This document shows positions 7,960-16,274 of a DNA stretch of 64,000 nt, piece by piece. The position numbers and the translations under genes were made by a program. The stretch comes from Gaiella sp038230035 (GTDB taxonomy: Bacteria; Actinomycetota; Thermoleophilia; Gaiellales; Gaiellaceae), in the NCBI GenBank assembly GCA_038230035.1, contig JBBRNX010000011.1, forward strand, positions 1 through 64,000, in the 5' to 3' direction. The notes below the pieces were generated by a model. That model saw only the letters and a list, made by a program, of their open reading frames with translations. It had not been told where the DNA came from and did no database searches. Within the stretch, counting starts at the first letter, position 1, and each line of letters begins with the position of its first letter.

Positions 7960-10566
7960 TTGGCCGGCGCACGTTTCGTCTACGACTTCGACGAGGACTC
8001 AGGGGGCGGCAGGGAGCTCCTCGGGGGAAAGGGCGTCGGCCTTGCCGAGATGACCGCGCTCGGCGTGCCCGTGCCGGCGGGTTTCACGATCACGACGGAC
8101 GCGTGCCGCGCCTATCTCAGCGGTGGCGGCGAGGTGCCCGCGGGTTTCGACGACGAGGTCACTGCGCACGTCGCGGCGCTCGAGAAGCGCTCAGGTAAAC
8201 GCTTCGGTGATGCGCACGACCCGCTGCTCGTCTCCGTGCGGTCGGGCGCTGCCGTCTCGATGCCCGGGATGATGGACACGATCCTCAACCTTGGGCTGAG
8301 CGACACGGCGGTCGAGGGTCTTGCGGCCTCGACGGGCAATCCGCGCTTCGCCTACGACTCGTACCGCAGGCTGATCCAGATGTACGGCGAGGTCGTCGAC
8401 GGCATTCCGGGCCACCGGTTCGAGCAGACGCTCGTCGACCTCAAGACACGCTCCGGCGCGCGCCAGGATGTCGATCTCGGCGCCGACGAGCTGCGGGAGC
8501 TGATCGCCAGTTTCGGTCGGATCTACGAGGAGGAGACCGGCTCGACTTTCCCGCAAGATGCGGCTGAGCAGCTGCGACGCGCGACGCGTGCTGTGTTCGA
8601 CTCGTGGAACTCGCCGCGCGCGCAGGTGTACCGGCGCACGTACGACATCCCCGACGACATCGGTACCGCCGTGAACGTCGTCCAGATGGTTTTCGGCAAC
8701 AAGGGCGCGGGGTCGGGAACCGGGGTCTGCTTCACACGGGACCCGTCGACCGGCGAAGCGCGGCTCTACGGCGAGTTCCTCGCGAACGCACAGGGGGAGG
8801 ACGTCGTCGCAGGAATCCGCACGCCGGAGCCGATCGAGCGGATGCGCGACGCTCTGCCGGCCGCGTACGAGCAGCTCCTCGACACGCTGCACCGCCTCGA
8901 AGAGCACTACCGCGACGCGCAGGACGTCGAGTTCACAGTCGAGGACGGCCGGCTCTACCTGCTCCAGACGAGGACGGCGAAGCGCACCGCCGCGGCCGCG
9001 CTGAAGATGGCCGTCGACCTGGTCGACGAGGGCGTGATCTCGGCCGAGGAGGCCGTAGCGCGGATCGACCCCGCCCAGCTCGACCAGCTGCTCCATCCCA
9101 TGATCGACCCCGATTTCCCGGTCGAGGTGATCGCGAAAGGCCTGAACGCCTCGCCAGGCGCTGCCTCCGGTGCGATCGTGCTCGACGCCGACACGGCCGA
9201 GGCGCGCGGCAAGGCGGGGGAGGCGGTCGTCCTTGTCCGCTGGGAGACGACGCCGGACGATTTCCACGGCATGCTCCACGCGCAAGGCATCCTCACTGCG
9301 CACGGCGGTCTCACGTCACATGCGGCGGTGGTCGCGCGCGGCATGGGGAAGCCATGCGTGACGGGCTGCGAGGCGCTCACCGTCGACACACACACGCGCA
9401 CCGTCGAGATCGCCGGGCATGAGCTCAGCGAGGGCGACGTGATCACGATCGACGGCGCGACAGGCGAAGTGATGCTCGGCGCCGTACCCGTTGTGCCGGC
9501 TCGTCTCAACGACGACTTCACACGGGTTCTCGGCTTCGCCGACGAGATCCGGCGGTTGCGGGTGCGCGCGAACGCCGACTCGGCGGTCGATGCTGCCAAG
9601 GCGCGCGAGTTTGGCGCGGAGGGCATCGGTCTCTGCCGCACCGAGCACATGTTCCAGGACGAGGGCCGGCTCGAGCTGATGCGCGAAATGATCCTCGCAC
9701 GGGACGAGGCGGGCCGCCGCGCGGTCCTCGACCGCTTGCGACCGATCCAGCAGGGCGACTTCGAAGAGATCCTCGAGGCGATGCAGGGCTTTCCGGTCAC
9801 GATCCGCCTGCTCGACTGGCCGCTGCACGAGTTCCTGCCGTCGCTCGACGAGGTCGACGACGAGCGCACGCGCGAGCGGGTGCAGTCGTTGCACGAGGCG
9901 AACCCGATGCTCGGCTTCCGCGCGGCGCGGCTGGGTCTCTTCTATCCGGAGATCTATGAGATGCAGGTGCGTGCCATCGCTCGGGCTGCGGTCGCCGTGC
10001 GGACGCGTACGGGTGAGGCGCCGCTCGTCGAGATCATGCACCCGCTCGTCGGCTTCGAAGAGGAGCTGCGCCGGCTGCGGGAGCTCACTGAGCGGGTTCT
10101 TGCCGAGGAGGCGCCCGATATCGCGTTCCTGATCGGGACGATGATCGAGCTACCGCGCGCGTGCGTCCGCGCGGACGAGATTGCGCGACAGGCCGATTTC
10201 TTCTCTTTCGGCACGAACGACCTCACCCAGACCGCGCTCGGGTTGTCCCGTGACGACGCGGGTCGGTTCCTCGCGCATTACCTGGAGTCGGGCGTGCTGG
10301 AGAACGACCCGTTCGAGACGATCGACCAGGACGGCGTCGGCGACCTGATGCGGCTGGCGATCGAGCGTGGCCGCGGCGAGAAGCCGACCCTGAAGCTCGG
10401 CATCTGCGGCGAGCACGGCGGCGAGCCGAAGTCGGTTGCGTTCTGCCATGGCCTTGGACTCGACTACGTGAGCTGCTCGCCGTACCGCGTGCCGCTCGCC
10501 CGTCTTGCGGCAGCGCAGGCGGCACTAGCCGAGAGCGGCGTGGCGGCAGCCGTGGCCGGCGGCTAG
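7960..10566 (+). CDS. ppdK: pyruvate, phosphate dikinase
   Basis: Interconverts pyruvate + ATP + Pi and PEP + AMP + PPi. The N-terminal ATP-grasp domain starts FVYDFDEDSGGGRELLGGKG. The phosphohistidine domain carries GGLTSHAAVVARGMGKPCVTG with the swivelling His near residue 454. The C-terminal PEP/pyruvate TIM barrel has FSFGTNDLTQTALG and the Cys-containing GLDYVSCSPYRVP. From TTG 7960 the length is 868 residues, normal for the family; GTG 7936 is an alternative start. No good ribosome site is visible at either. Its dedicated regulator (PSRP) lies at 3730, supporting reversible phosphorylation control. Confidence 0.95.
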   Translation: MAGARFVYDFDEDSGGGRELLGGKGVGLAEMTALGVPVPAGFTITTDACRAYLSGGGEVPAGFDDEVTAHVAALEKRSGKRFGDAHDPLLVSVRSGAAVSMPGMMDTILNLGLSDTAVEGLAASTGNPRFAYDSYRRLIQMYGEVVDGIPGHRFEQTLVDLKTRSGARQDVDLGADELRELIASFGRIYEEETGSTFPQDAAEQLRRATRAVFDSWNSPRAQVYRRTYDIPDDIGTAVNVVQMVFGNKGAGSGTGVCFTRDPSTGEARLYGEFLANAQGEDVVAGIRTPEPIERMRDALPAAYEQLLDTLHRLEEHYRDAQDVEFTVEDGRLYLLQTRTAKRTAAAALKMAVDLVDEGVISAEEAVARIDPAQLDQLLHPMIDPDFPVEVIAKGLNASPGAASGAIVLDADTAEARGKAGEAVVLVRWETTPDDFHGMLHAQGILTAHGGLTSHAAVVARGMGKPCVTGCEALTVDTHTRTVEIAGHELSEGDVITIDGATGEVMLGAVPVVPARLNDDFTRVLGFADEIRRLRVRANADSAVDAAKAREFGAEGIGLCRTEHMFQDEGRLELMREMILARDEAGRRAVLDRLRPIQQGDFEEILEAMQGFPVTIRLLDWPLHEFLPSLDEVDDERTRERVQSLHEANPMLGFRAARLGLFYPEIYEMQVRAIARAAVAVRTRTGEAPLVEIMHPLVGFEEELRRLRELTERVLAEEAPDIAFLIGTMIELPRACVRADEIARQADFFSFGTNDLTQTALGLSRDDAGRFLAHYLESGVLENDPFETIDQDGVGDLMRLAIERGRGEKPTLKLGICGEHGGEPKSVAFCHGLGLDYVSCSPYRVPLARLAAAQAALAESGVAAAVAGG

Positions 10567-10667
10567 TGACGTGCCTACACAGGTTGTGAACGGCTGAGAG
10601 GTTCATCCGGGGGCATCATTCGAGGCTGCGGGTCTGTCGAGGACTCACTCGCGAAGGAGGGACCCGG

Positions 10668-10691
10668 ATGGTGCTTCACCGGAACGCTTAA
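10668..10691 (+). other. seven-codon mini-ORF with a strong ribosome site
   Basis: A near-consensus Shine-Dalgarno (AAGGAGGG at 10654-10661) precedes ATG 10668, which opens only MVLHRNA before TAA. It lies 54 bases upstream of the DUF899 gene start. It could be a leader peptide, the remnant of an older gene start, or chance. No attenuator hairpin was recognised around it. Confidence 0.25.
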
Positions 10692-10744
10692 GCTCGGATT
10701 GGTGAGAGATGACCCCGCGGATCCACGCAGGAGGTGGCCGGTCG

Positions 10745-11478
10745 ATGACGGAGCACAGGATCAGCACGCAGGCGGAGTGGCAGGCAGCGCGCGACGAGCT
10801 GCTGAAGGAGGAGAAGGAGCTCACCCGCCAGGGCGACGAGCTGACAAGACGAAGGCGCCAGCTGCCCTGGGTTCCGGTCGAGAATGACTACCGCTTCGAG
10901 ACGGAGGACGGCACAAAGGCCCTCGCCGATCTCTTCGACGGCCGCTCCCAACTGCTCGTCTACCACTTCATGTTCGGGCCAACCTACGAGGCAGGCTGCC
11001 CAGTCTGTTCCTCGATCGCGGACACGCTCGCCCCGCAGGTGCCCCACCTCAAGGCCAGGGACACAACCGTGCTACTCGCCTCCCGCGCGCCGCTCGCGAA
11101 GTTGATCGCCTACAGGAGCGGATGGGCTGGGGCATCGACTGGGTCTCCAGCGGCGGCAGCGACTTCAACCGCGACCTCGGCTTCTTGTACACAGCGCAGG
11201 AGCTGAAGCCGTTCCTGGAGGGCGAGATCCCGCCCACTGTCGAGCAGAACGCACGTATGTGCGCGACCGACGTCGCGGGCTACGTCGCCGAGGGCCCAGG
11301 CCTGAGCGCCTACGCGCTATCGGACAGGAACGTCTACCGGACCTACCTGTCCACTTCACGCGGCCTCGAGTTCGCAATGCCCTACTACGCCCTCCTCGAC
11401 CGCACGCCGAAGGGTCGCGACGAGAGCGACACGACGCCGCTCTGGGTACGGCGCCACGACGAGTACGAGACGAGCTAG
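10745..11478 (+). pseudogene. DUF899 thioredoxin-like protein, frameshifted
   Basis: ATG 10745 follows AGGAGG at good spacing. The first part (about 123 residues) carries PWVPVENDYRFETEDG and the thioredoxin-like YHFMFGPTYEAGCPVCSS. It then leaves the family sequence at about 11115-11121. The other frame resumes exactly with MGWGIDWVSSGGSDFNRDLG and runs to TAG 11476-11478. A one-base loss in an AGC(C)GG context restores one product of about 244 residues, the normal family length. DUF899 proteins are thioredoxin-fold proteins of unclear role. Real decay or a sequencing indel. Confidence 0.8.
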
Positions 11479-11539
11479 CCGTCCGACCGGCGCAACACGG
11501 CGGCACGGCCGCTCGATCGGCTTGGTTGTCCTAGGGCGG

Positions 11540-11553
11540 CTAGCTATAGCTAG
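11540..11553. repeat. 14-bp perfect palindrome rich in CTAG
   Basis: CTAGCTATAGCTAG is self-complementary, and CCTAGG lies a few bases upstream (11530). CTAG is usually rare in GC-rich actinobacterial DNA, so several copies in 25 bases stand out. It lies in the 353-base gap between the broken DUF899 gene and the SPFH gene. Function unknown; could be a protein-binding site or insertion scar. Confidence 0.5.
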
Positions 11554-11576
11554 GGCCGCACGATGCCGCGTGCATG

Positions 11577-11615
11577 CGGGCACATTCTCGTGCGCGTGCC
11601 TGTCCCGGGACAGGC
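11577..11615. repeat. dispersed palindromic repeat, unit A (GCCTGTCC type)
   Basis: A unit beginning CGGGCACA and ending in the perfect 18-bp palindrome GCCTGTCCCGGGACAGGC (11598-11615). The same unit recurs 135 bases downstream in direct orientation. Apart from these two units and the CTAG palindrome, the 11479-11831 gap holds only likely promoter sequence for the SPFH gene (ACTACAGTC around 11790). No gene is visible in it. Confidence 0.75.
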
Positions 11616-11711
11616 GAACAGCTTCTGCTCGGGACGATCGTGTGGGCACGAGCGGCTTGAACTGGTCGTCGTCGGGCCGAAAGTCGCTTGCCGACCGAAG
11701 TCGTGCGCAAC

Positions 11712-11753
11712 CGGGCACAGTCTCGTGCGCGTGCCTGTCCGGGACAGGCACGC
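11712..11753. repeat. dispersed palindromic repeat, unit B (GCCTGTCC type)
   Basis: Second copy of unit A. It matches over CGGGCACA-N-TCTCGTGCGCG and ends in a longer hairpin, 12-base arms GCGTGCCTGTCC / GGACAGGCACGC around one G (11729-11753). The two units share sequence outside the palindrome, so they are copies rather than independent hairpins. A shorter relative occurs at 15996-16019. Confidence 0.75.
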
Positions 11754-11831
11754 GGGGTTCTCGTGCGCCCATCGCCTAGCGCCGCGCCGTGCACTACAGT
11801 CGGATCTGTCTTCGAGACCTAGGAGCCCAGC

Positions 11832-12764
11832 ATGGCAGGCAACATCGCGGCGTTGATCGTCGCCGCCGTTCTTCTTCTCTCCGTCCTCGTCGTGCTCGTG
11901 CAGGCGGTGCGGATCGTGCCGCAGGCGCGAGCGGGCGTCGTGGAGCGTCTTGGCCGGTACAGCCGCACGCTCGATCCGGGCCTGCATTTCCTGTTCCCGT
12001 TCGTCGACCGTCTGCGGAGACCCTTCGTCGACCTGCGGGAGCAAGTGGTGACGTTCCCGCCGCAGCCGGTGATTACTCGGGACAACGTCACGATCTCGAT
12101 CGACACCGTCTTCTACTTCACGATCACCGATGCGTTCCGCGCAACCTACGAGGTCGCAAACCTGCTGCTCGCAGTCGAGCAGCTCACGGTCACCACGCTG
12201 CGCAACGTCATCGGCTCCCTCTCGCTAGAGGAGGCGCTGACCTCGCGCGACAAGATCAACGCCGACCTCCGGATCGTGCTCGACGAGGCGACCGAGAGGT
12301 GGGGCATCCGCGTCGTCAGGATCGAGCTGAAGTCAATCGATCCGCCCGGCTCGATCCAGGAGGCAATGGAGAAGCAGATGCGCGCGGAGCGCGACAAGCG
12401 CGCGACGATCCTCACTGCCGAGGGCATCAAGCAGTCGCAGATCCTCACCGCAGAGGGCGAGAAGCAGGCGGCGATCCTCACCGCAGAAGGTGAGCGGCAG
12501 TCGAAGATCCTGCGCGCGCAGGGTGAGGGCGAGGCGACGATCACGGTCTTCAAAGCGATCCACGAGGGTAACCCGACGCGAGAGCTGCTCACGTACCAGT
12601 ACATCCAGGCGCTGCCGAAGCTCGCCGACGGCGAAGGCGTGACGCTGATGATCGTTCCGTCCGACGCGACCGCCGCGATGGGGGCGATTGCCGCGCTCGG
12701 CGCCGGCTTCCAGTCCGGCCGTGACGCGGCGGGCACCGATAGCTCCGGGGACGACAAGGGCTGA
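11832..12764 (+). CDS. SPFH/band-7 membrane protein (stomatin/QmcA type)
   Basis: 310 residues: one N-terminal transmembrane helix (about 4-25), then an SPFH domain (VPQARAGVVERLGRYSRTL through LRNVIGSLSLEEAL) and a coiled region with the repeated ILTAEG unit (about 195-235). Such proteins assemble into rings on the membrane and shape membrane microdomains or shield proteases. The next gene is NfeD, whose start overlaps this stop by one base (TGATG). SPFH-NfeD pairs are a well-known conserved module. ATG 11832 is used. Confidence 0.92.
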   Translation: MAGNIAALIVAAVLLLSVLVVLVQAVRIVPQARAGVVERLGRYSRTLDPGLHFLFPFVDRLRRPFVDLREQVVTFPPQPVITRDNVTISIDTVFYFTITDAFRATYEVANLLLAVEQLTVTTLRNVIGSLSLEEALTSRDKINADLRIVLDEATERWGIRVVRIELKSIDPPGSIQEAMEKQMRAERDKRATILTAEGIKQSQILTAEGEKQAAILTAEGERQSKILRAQGEGEATITVFKAIHEGNPTRELLTYQYIQALPKLADGEGVTLMIVPSDATAAMGAIAALGAGFQSGRDAAGTDSSGDDKG

Positions 12765-13222
12765 TGTCGACCCACGGCGCCGAGATCGTCGTCTGGCTCG
12801 TCGGGGCGCTCGTCCTGCTGGCGATCGAGACGTTCACGCTCGCCTTCGTGGCCGTCTACGTCGCGCTCGGTGCCGTGTGTGCGGCGATCGCTGCGGCTTT
12901 CGGGGCCGGCTTCGGCATCCAGGTGATCGTGTTCGTGGGCGTCGCTGTGCTCGGGCTCCTCCTCACACGTCGGCCTCTTCGTAAGGCGCTCGGCCGGACG
13001 CCGATCATCACGTCGGGGGCGCAGAACATCGTCGGCCGGCACGCGGTGGTCACCGTCGCGATCTCGGCCGGGCCCGGCGCGCGAGGTCAGGTCAAGATCG
13101 GGACGGAGTTCTGGACGGCGAAAGGCGAAGGCGACTCTGCCGCGGGTATCGAGGAGGGAACGACGGTCGAGGTGACCGGGCTCGAGGGCGTGAGCGCGAT
13201 CGTGAAGCCGCTCGGCGCCTAG
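12764..13222 (+). CDS. NfeD-family membrane protein
   Basis: 152 residues: three hydrophobic segments in the first 70 residues (including VVWLVGALVLLAIETF), then a short soluble OB-fold domain (HAVVTVAISAGPGARGQVKIG ... TVEVTGLEGVSAIVKPL, with a break between). This is the short NfeD form without the ClpP-like protease part. It is translationally coupled to the SPFH gene and probably works with it in membrane organisation. It converges with the rhomboid gene, their ends overlapping by four bases. Confidence 0.9.
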   Translation: MSTHGAEIVVWLVGALVLLAIETFTLAFVAVYVALGAVCAAIAAAFGAGFGIQVIVFVGVAVLGLLLTRRPLRKALGRTPIITSGAQNIVGRHAVVTVAISAGPGARGQVKIGTEFWTAKGEGDSAAGIEEGTTVEVTGLEGVSAIVKPLGA

Positions 13223-14061
13223 ATCGTCCCTTTGGCGTGCGCGATAGCGATCGCGACGCTCACGACGCCGATGCCGGCGACGAGCGCCGGCCCGATCCAT
13301 CTCGGCTTCGCATAGCGCGTCTTCGCAAGAGCGAACGTTGCGACGATGCCGCCGACCAGGCCGCCGAGGTGGCCGCCGATCGAGATGCCGGGGATGGCGG
13401 CGGTCAACGCGAGGTTGATCACGATCATGGTGGCGGCCTGGCCGGCGAGCGAGCCGGTCTGCATGAACTCGAGGATGAGCAGCGCGCCCATGATCCCGAA
13501 GATCGCGCCGGATGCACCCACGGTGGGGACGAATGGGTTGGTCAGAAGCAAAGCGCCCGCCGACCCGGCAAGCCCCGAGGCGACGTACACGAGGAGGAAC
13601 CGGAACGGCCCGATCAGCTGTTCTACGATCGAACCGAGCCACCAGAGCGCGAACATGTTGAACGCGATATGCAGGACGCCGGCGTGAAGGAACATCACGG
13701 TGAACAGCCGCCAGTAGTCGCCGTGCGCGACTCCGGCACCGTAGAGCAGCCCCTGGCTGAAGACCTTCCCGCCGGGTGAGCCGAGCCCGCCACCCTGGGC
13801 AACGGTGATCAGGTAGACGAGCACATTGATTCCGACGAGGGTCGCGGTCACGGGGGCTGCGTGCCTCGTGATGTTGCCGCGCACCTGCCGCACGGCTCGG
13901 GTCGCGCTCGGCTTGACCGCGCCGACGTTTGCATGCTCGGGGCAGCGGATGCCAACCGGCGCGTGGTGCATGCACTCGGTGCAGATCGGGCGGCCGCACT
14001 CGGAGCACGCGAGCCGCGTCTCCCGGTTCGGATGCCGGTAGCAATGAAGCGGCTCGTCCAC
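13219..14061 (-). CDS. rhomboid-family intramembrane serine protease with N-terminal zinc finger
   Basis: Start set at GTG 14059-14061 (VDEPLHCYRHP), which avoids overlap with the divergent comB; 280 residues. The first 45 residues hold a zinc-binding pattern (CYRH, CSECGRPICTECMHH, CPEH) common in actinobacterial rhomboids. Six or so membrane helices follow, with HIAFNMFALWWLGS, the catalytic serine motif GASGAIFGIMG and the catalytic His in GGHLGGLVGG. It cleaves transmembrane substrates inside the bilayer; substrates are unknown. Confidence 0.92.
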   Translation of the reverse strand: MDEPLHCYRHPNRETRLACSECGRPICTECMHHAPVGIRCPEHANVGAVKPSATRAVRQVRGNITRHAAPVTATLVGINVLVYLITVAQGGGLGSPGGKVFSQGLLYGAGVAHGDYWRLFTVMFLHAGVLHIAFNMFALWWLGSIVEQLIGPFRFLLVYVASGLAGSAGALLLTNPFVPTVGASGAIFGIMGALLILEFMQTGSLAGQAATMIVINLALTAAIPGISIGGHLGGLVGGIVATFALAKTRYAKPRWIGPALVAGIGVVSVAIAIAHAKGTI

Positions 14062-14079
14062 CGCGGCTAGCGTACCCGC

Positions 14080-14778
14080 GTGCACGTCCACGTCGCGTTC
14101 ACTCCGGACGAGTCCGCTGCGGCTCCTACCGGGATCGTTGTCGATGTGATCCGGGCGACCTCGACGATCTGCCAGGCGCTCGCGTCCGGGTACGAGCGGG
14201 TTTTCTGCGCTGCCGAGGTCGAGGAAGCACGCGGCTTACGCGACGAGATCGCGGGGGTGACGCTGGGCGGGGAGCGCCTGGGTCTGCGGATCGAAGGGTT
14301 CGATCTCGGCAACTCGCCGCGCGAGTATCTGGAGCCGCGGTCGGCCGTTCTGGCCATGTCCACGACAAATGGAACCCGTGCGATCGTCACGGCGGCGGAG
14401 CGCTGCGAGCGGGTGCTGATCGCGTCGCTCCTGAATCTCGCGGCCGTCACGGAGGCGGCGCGTGAGCATGGGGAGGACGTCGCGGTGTTCTGCGCCGGTG
14501 TGAAGGGCTCGTTCGCGCTCGATGACGCGTACGTCGCCGGCCGGATCGCCGGGGGTCTCGGCTTTGGGCGCAGCGACGCGGCGGAAGCAGCTGTTCGACT
14601 GGCCGGCTCGTACTCGACCGCCGAGGACGCATTTCGCCAGTCGCGCAGCGGCCTGAACCTGATCAACAATGGCCCGGAGCTGGAAGCCGACATCGCCTAC
14701 TGCGCCCGCGACAGCGTCCTCGAGATCGTGCCGCGGTTCGTGCAGATGCAGGGCGTAGCAGCCGAGATCGCCCGCTGA
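14080..14778 (+). CDS. comB: 2-phosphosulfolactate phosphatase family protein (ComB)
   Basis: 232 residues starting at GTG 14080 (HVHVAFTPDES). GIVVDVIRATSTICQALASG, LGGERLGLRIEGFDLGNSP, and STTNGTRAI are hallmarks of the ComB family, a Mg-dependent phosphatase of the coenzyme M route in methanogens. In bacteria without coenzyme M, homologs may act in sulfolactate metabolism or otherwise; no comA/comC is seen nearby, so the actual substrate is uncertain. Confidence 0.88.
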   Translation: MHVHVAFTPDESAAAPTGIVVDVIRATSTICQALASGYERVFCAAEVEEARGLRDEIAGVTLGGERLGLRIEGFDLGNSPREYLEPRSAVLAMSTTNGTRAIVTAAERCERVLIASLLNLAAVTEAAREHGEDVAVFCAGVKGSFALDDAYVAGRIAGGLGFGRSDAAEAAVRLAGSYSTAEDAFRQSRSGLNLINNGPELEADIAYCARDSVLEIVPRFVQMQGVAAEIAR

Positions 14779-14783
14779 CCGGG

Positions 14784-16274
14784 TTGCGCGTCGGGGTCGT
14801 GGGCGCCGGCGTCGCGGGAACAACCGCGGCGGCCTTGCTCGCGCATCAGGGGCACACAGTCGTGCTGTTCGAACGCACCGCTGAGATCGGGCCGGTCGGA
14901 GCAGGTCTTCTGCTGCAGCCTTCGGGTCAGCTCGTTCTCGATCGGCTAGGTCTCCTCAAGGAGATAGCCGCTGACGCCGAGCCGATCGAGCGACTCGTCG
15001 CGAGAACACATCGCGGAAGCCTGATCCTCGATCTCCCATACACCGCTGCCGGCCCTGGGGTCCAGGCGCTCGGCGTGCACCGCTCGAACCTCCACGCCGC
15101 GCTCGTCCGGTTTGCCGAGGACGCGGGTGTGACGATCGAGCCGGGATGCGACGTTACGGGGATCGATGGTGACTTGCTCGTCCTCGCCGGTGGCCGGCGG
15201 CGTGGCCCGTTCGACCTGACCGTCGTCGCCGACGGCTCGGCATCGACTCTCCGAGACATCGACGGTCTCGTCCGTTGGAGACACGACTACGCCTATGGTG
15301 CCTCCTGGACGATCGGCCGGACGTCAGGCGTGAGCGGCAGGCTGGAGCAGGCCGTCCACGGCAGTCGTGAGTTGATCGGCCTGCTCCCGCTTGGCGGTGG
15401 TCGCTGCAACTTCTTCGGGAGCGTTCGTCTGGATCATGTCGACACGATCCGCGCGGCCGGGTTCGATCGCTGGCGCAACGGTGTCGTCGATCTTCTGCCG
15501 GCGGCCGCCGAGGTCATCGAGCATCTTCGAGGCTTCGACGATCTCAGCGTCACCGGTTACCGACATGTGCAGCTGCGGCGGCCGTTCTGCGGTCGGGTCG
15601 TGCTGATCGGCGATGCCGCGCACGCCATGAGCCCGCATCTCGGCCAGGGTGTGAACCTGGCGCTGATCGACGCCTGGGAGTTGGTCGCCTCGCTTCGGCG
15701 CTCGCCGTCCATCGAACTCGCCTTGCGCGCGTATGCCGAGCACCGCCGAGCCCAGCTGCGCTACTACGCCTTCGTCACGTTTGCGCTGAGCCCATTCTTC
15801 CAGTCGCAGGCTGTGGGGTTCGGCGTGTTGCGGGATCTCGCGCTGCCGTTGCTGACGCGCGTACCGCCGCTGCGCCGTCACATGGCCGCTACCGCCGGCG
15901 GGCTGATCGCCGGGTTCGTGCCGCGGCGGGTCCAGCTTCCGAGGTCGAGCCGAGGGGTACCTTGGTTCGCTGACCGTGGCGGCTCGCCGACGGTTGGTGC
16001 CTGTCCCGTGCCAGGCACCGAAACGAAAGGCGCACGACTTGCGTACAGCTCTCGTCCTCTTCACACGCGATCTTCGCGTGCACGACAACCCGACGCTCTC
16101 GGCTGCGGTGGCTGCCGCGGAGACCGTGCTGCCGCTCTTCGTCCTCGACGACGGGATCCGGGGAACTCGACACGGCGCGGCTGCGAATCGGGACGCGTTC
16201 CTGCTCGAGTCGCTCGCCGATCTCGACACGTCGCTCCGCAAGATCGGTGCCGCGCTCGATGTTCGCAGGGGTGA
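14784..16274 (+). CDS. FAD-dependent monooxygenase with read-through C-terminal tail
   Basis: Start TTG 14784. An N-terminal dinucleotide fold (VGVVGAGVAGTTAAALLAHQ) and the second FAD motif VVLIGDAAHAMSPHLGQGVN identify a class A flavoprotein hydroxylase (UbiH/salicylate hydroxylase type). The family-like part ends near residue 390 (about 15950). The frame then runs another 100 or so Arg/Ser-rich residues, overlapping the photolyase gene by 236 bases in another phase. Such an overlap and tail are not typical. The palindrome at 15996-16019 sits where the original stop would be expected. Substrate unknown. Confidence 0.82.
   Translation: MRVGVVGAGVAGTTAAALLAHQGHTVVLFERTAEIGPVGAGLLLQPSGQLVLDRLGLLKEIAADAEPIERLVARTHRGSLILDLPYTAAGPGVQALGVHRSNLHAALVRFAEDAGVTIEPGCDVTGIDGDLLVLAGGRRRGPFDLTVVADGSASTLRDIDGLVRWRHDYAYGASWTIGRTSGVSGRLEQAVHGSRELIGLLPLGGGRCNFFGSVRLDHVDTIRAAGFDRWRNGVVDLLPAAAEVIEHLRGFDDLSVTGYRHVQLRRPFCGRVVLIGDAAHAMSPHLGQGVNLALIDAWELVASLRRSPSIELALRAYAEHRRAQLRYYAFVTFALSPFFQSQAVGFGVLRDLALPLLTRVPPLRRHMAATAGGLIAGFVPRRVQLPRSSRGVPWFADRGGSPTVGACPVPGTETKGARLAYSSRPLHTRSSRARQPDALGCGGCRGDRAAALRPRRRDPGNSTRRGCESGRVPARVARRSRHVAPQDRCRARCSQG
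15996..16019. repeat. palindromic repeat at monooxygenase/photolyase junction
   Basis: GGTGCCTG and CAGGCACC (8-base arms) around TCCCGTGC. It shares the GTGCCTGTCC core with the two units at 11577-11753. It lies inside the over-long monooxygenase frame and 20 bases before the photolyase start, so it may have arrived by insertion and removed a stop codon. Confidence 0.65.

Noticed and set aside
12146..14044. Very long open frame (632 codons) on the minus strand across SPFH, NfeD and rhomboid
   Set aside because: It is Arg/His/Pro-rich shadow coding opposite well-defined genes; no domain is visible and it overlaps three convincing genes.
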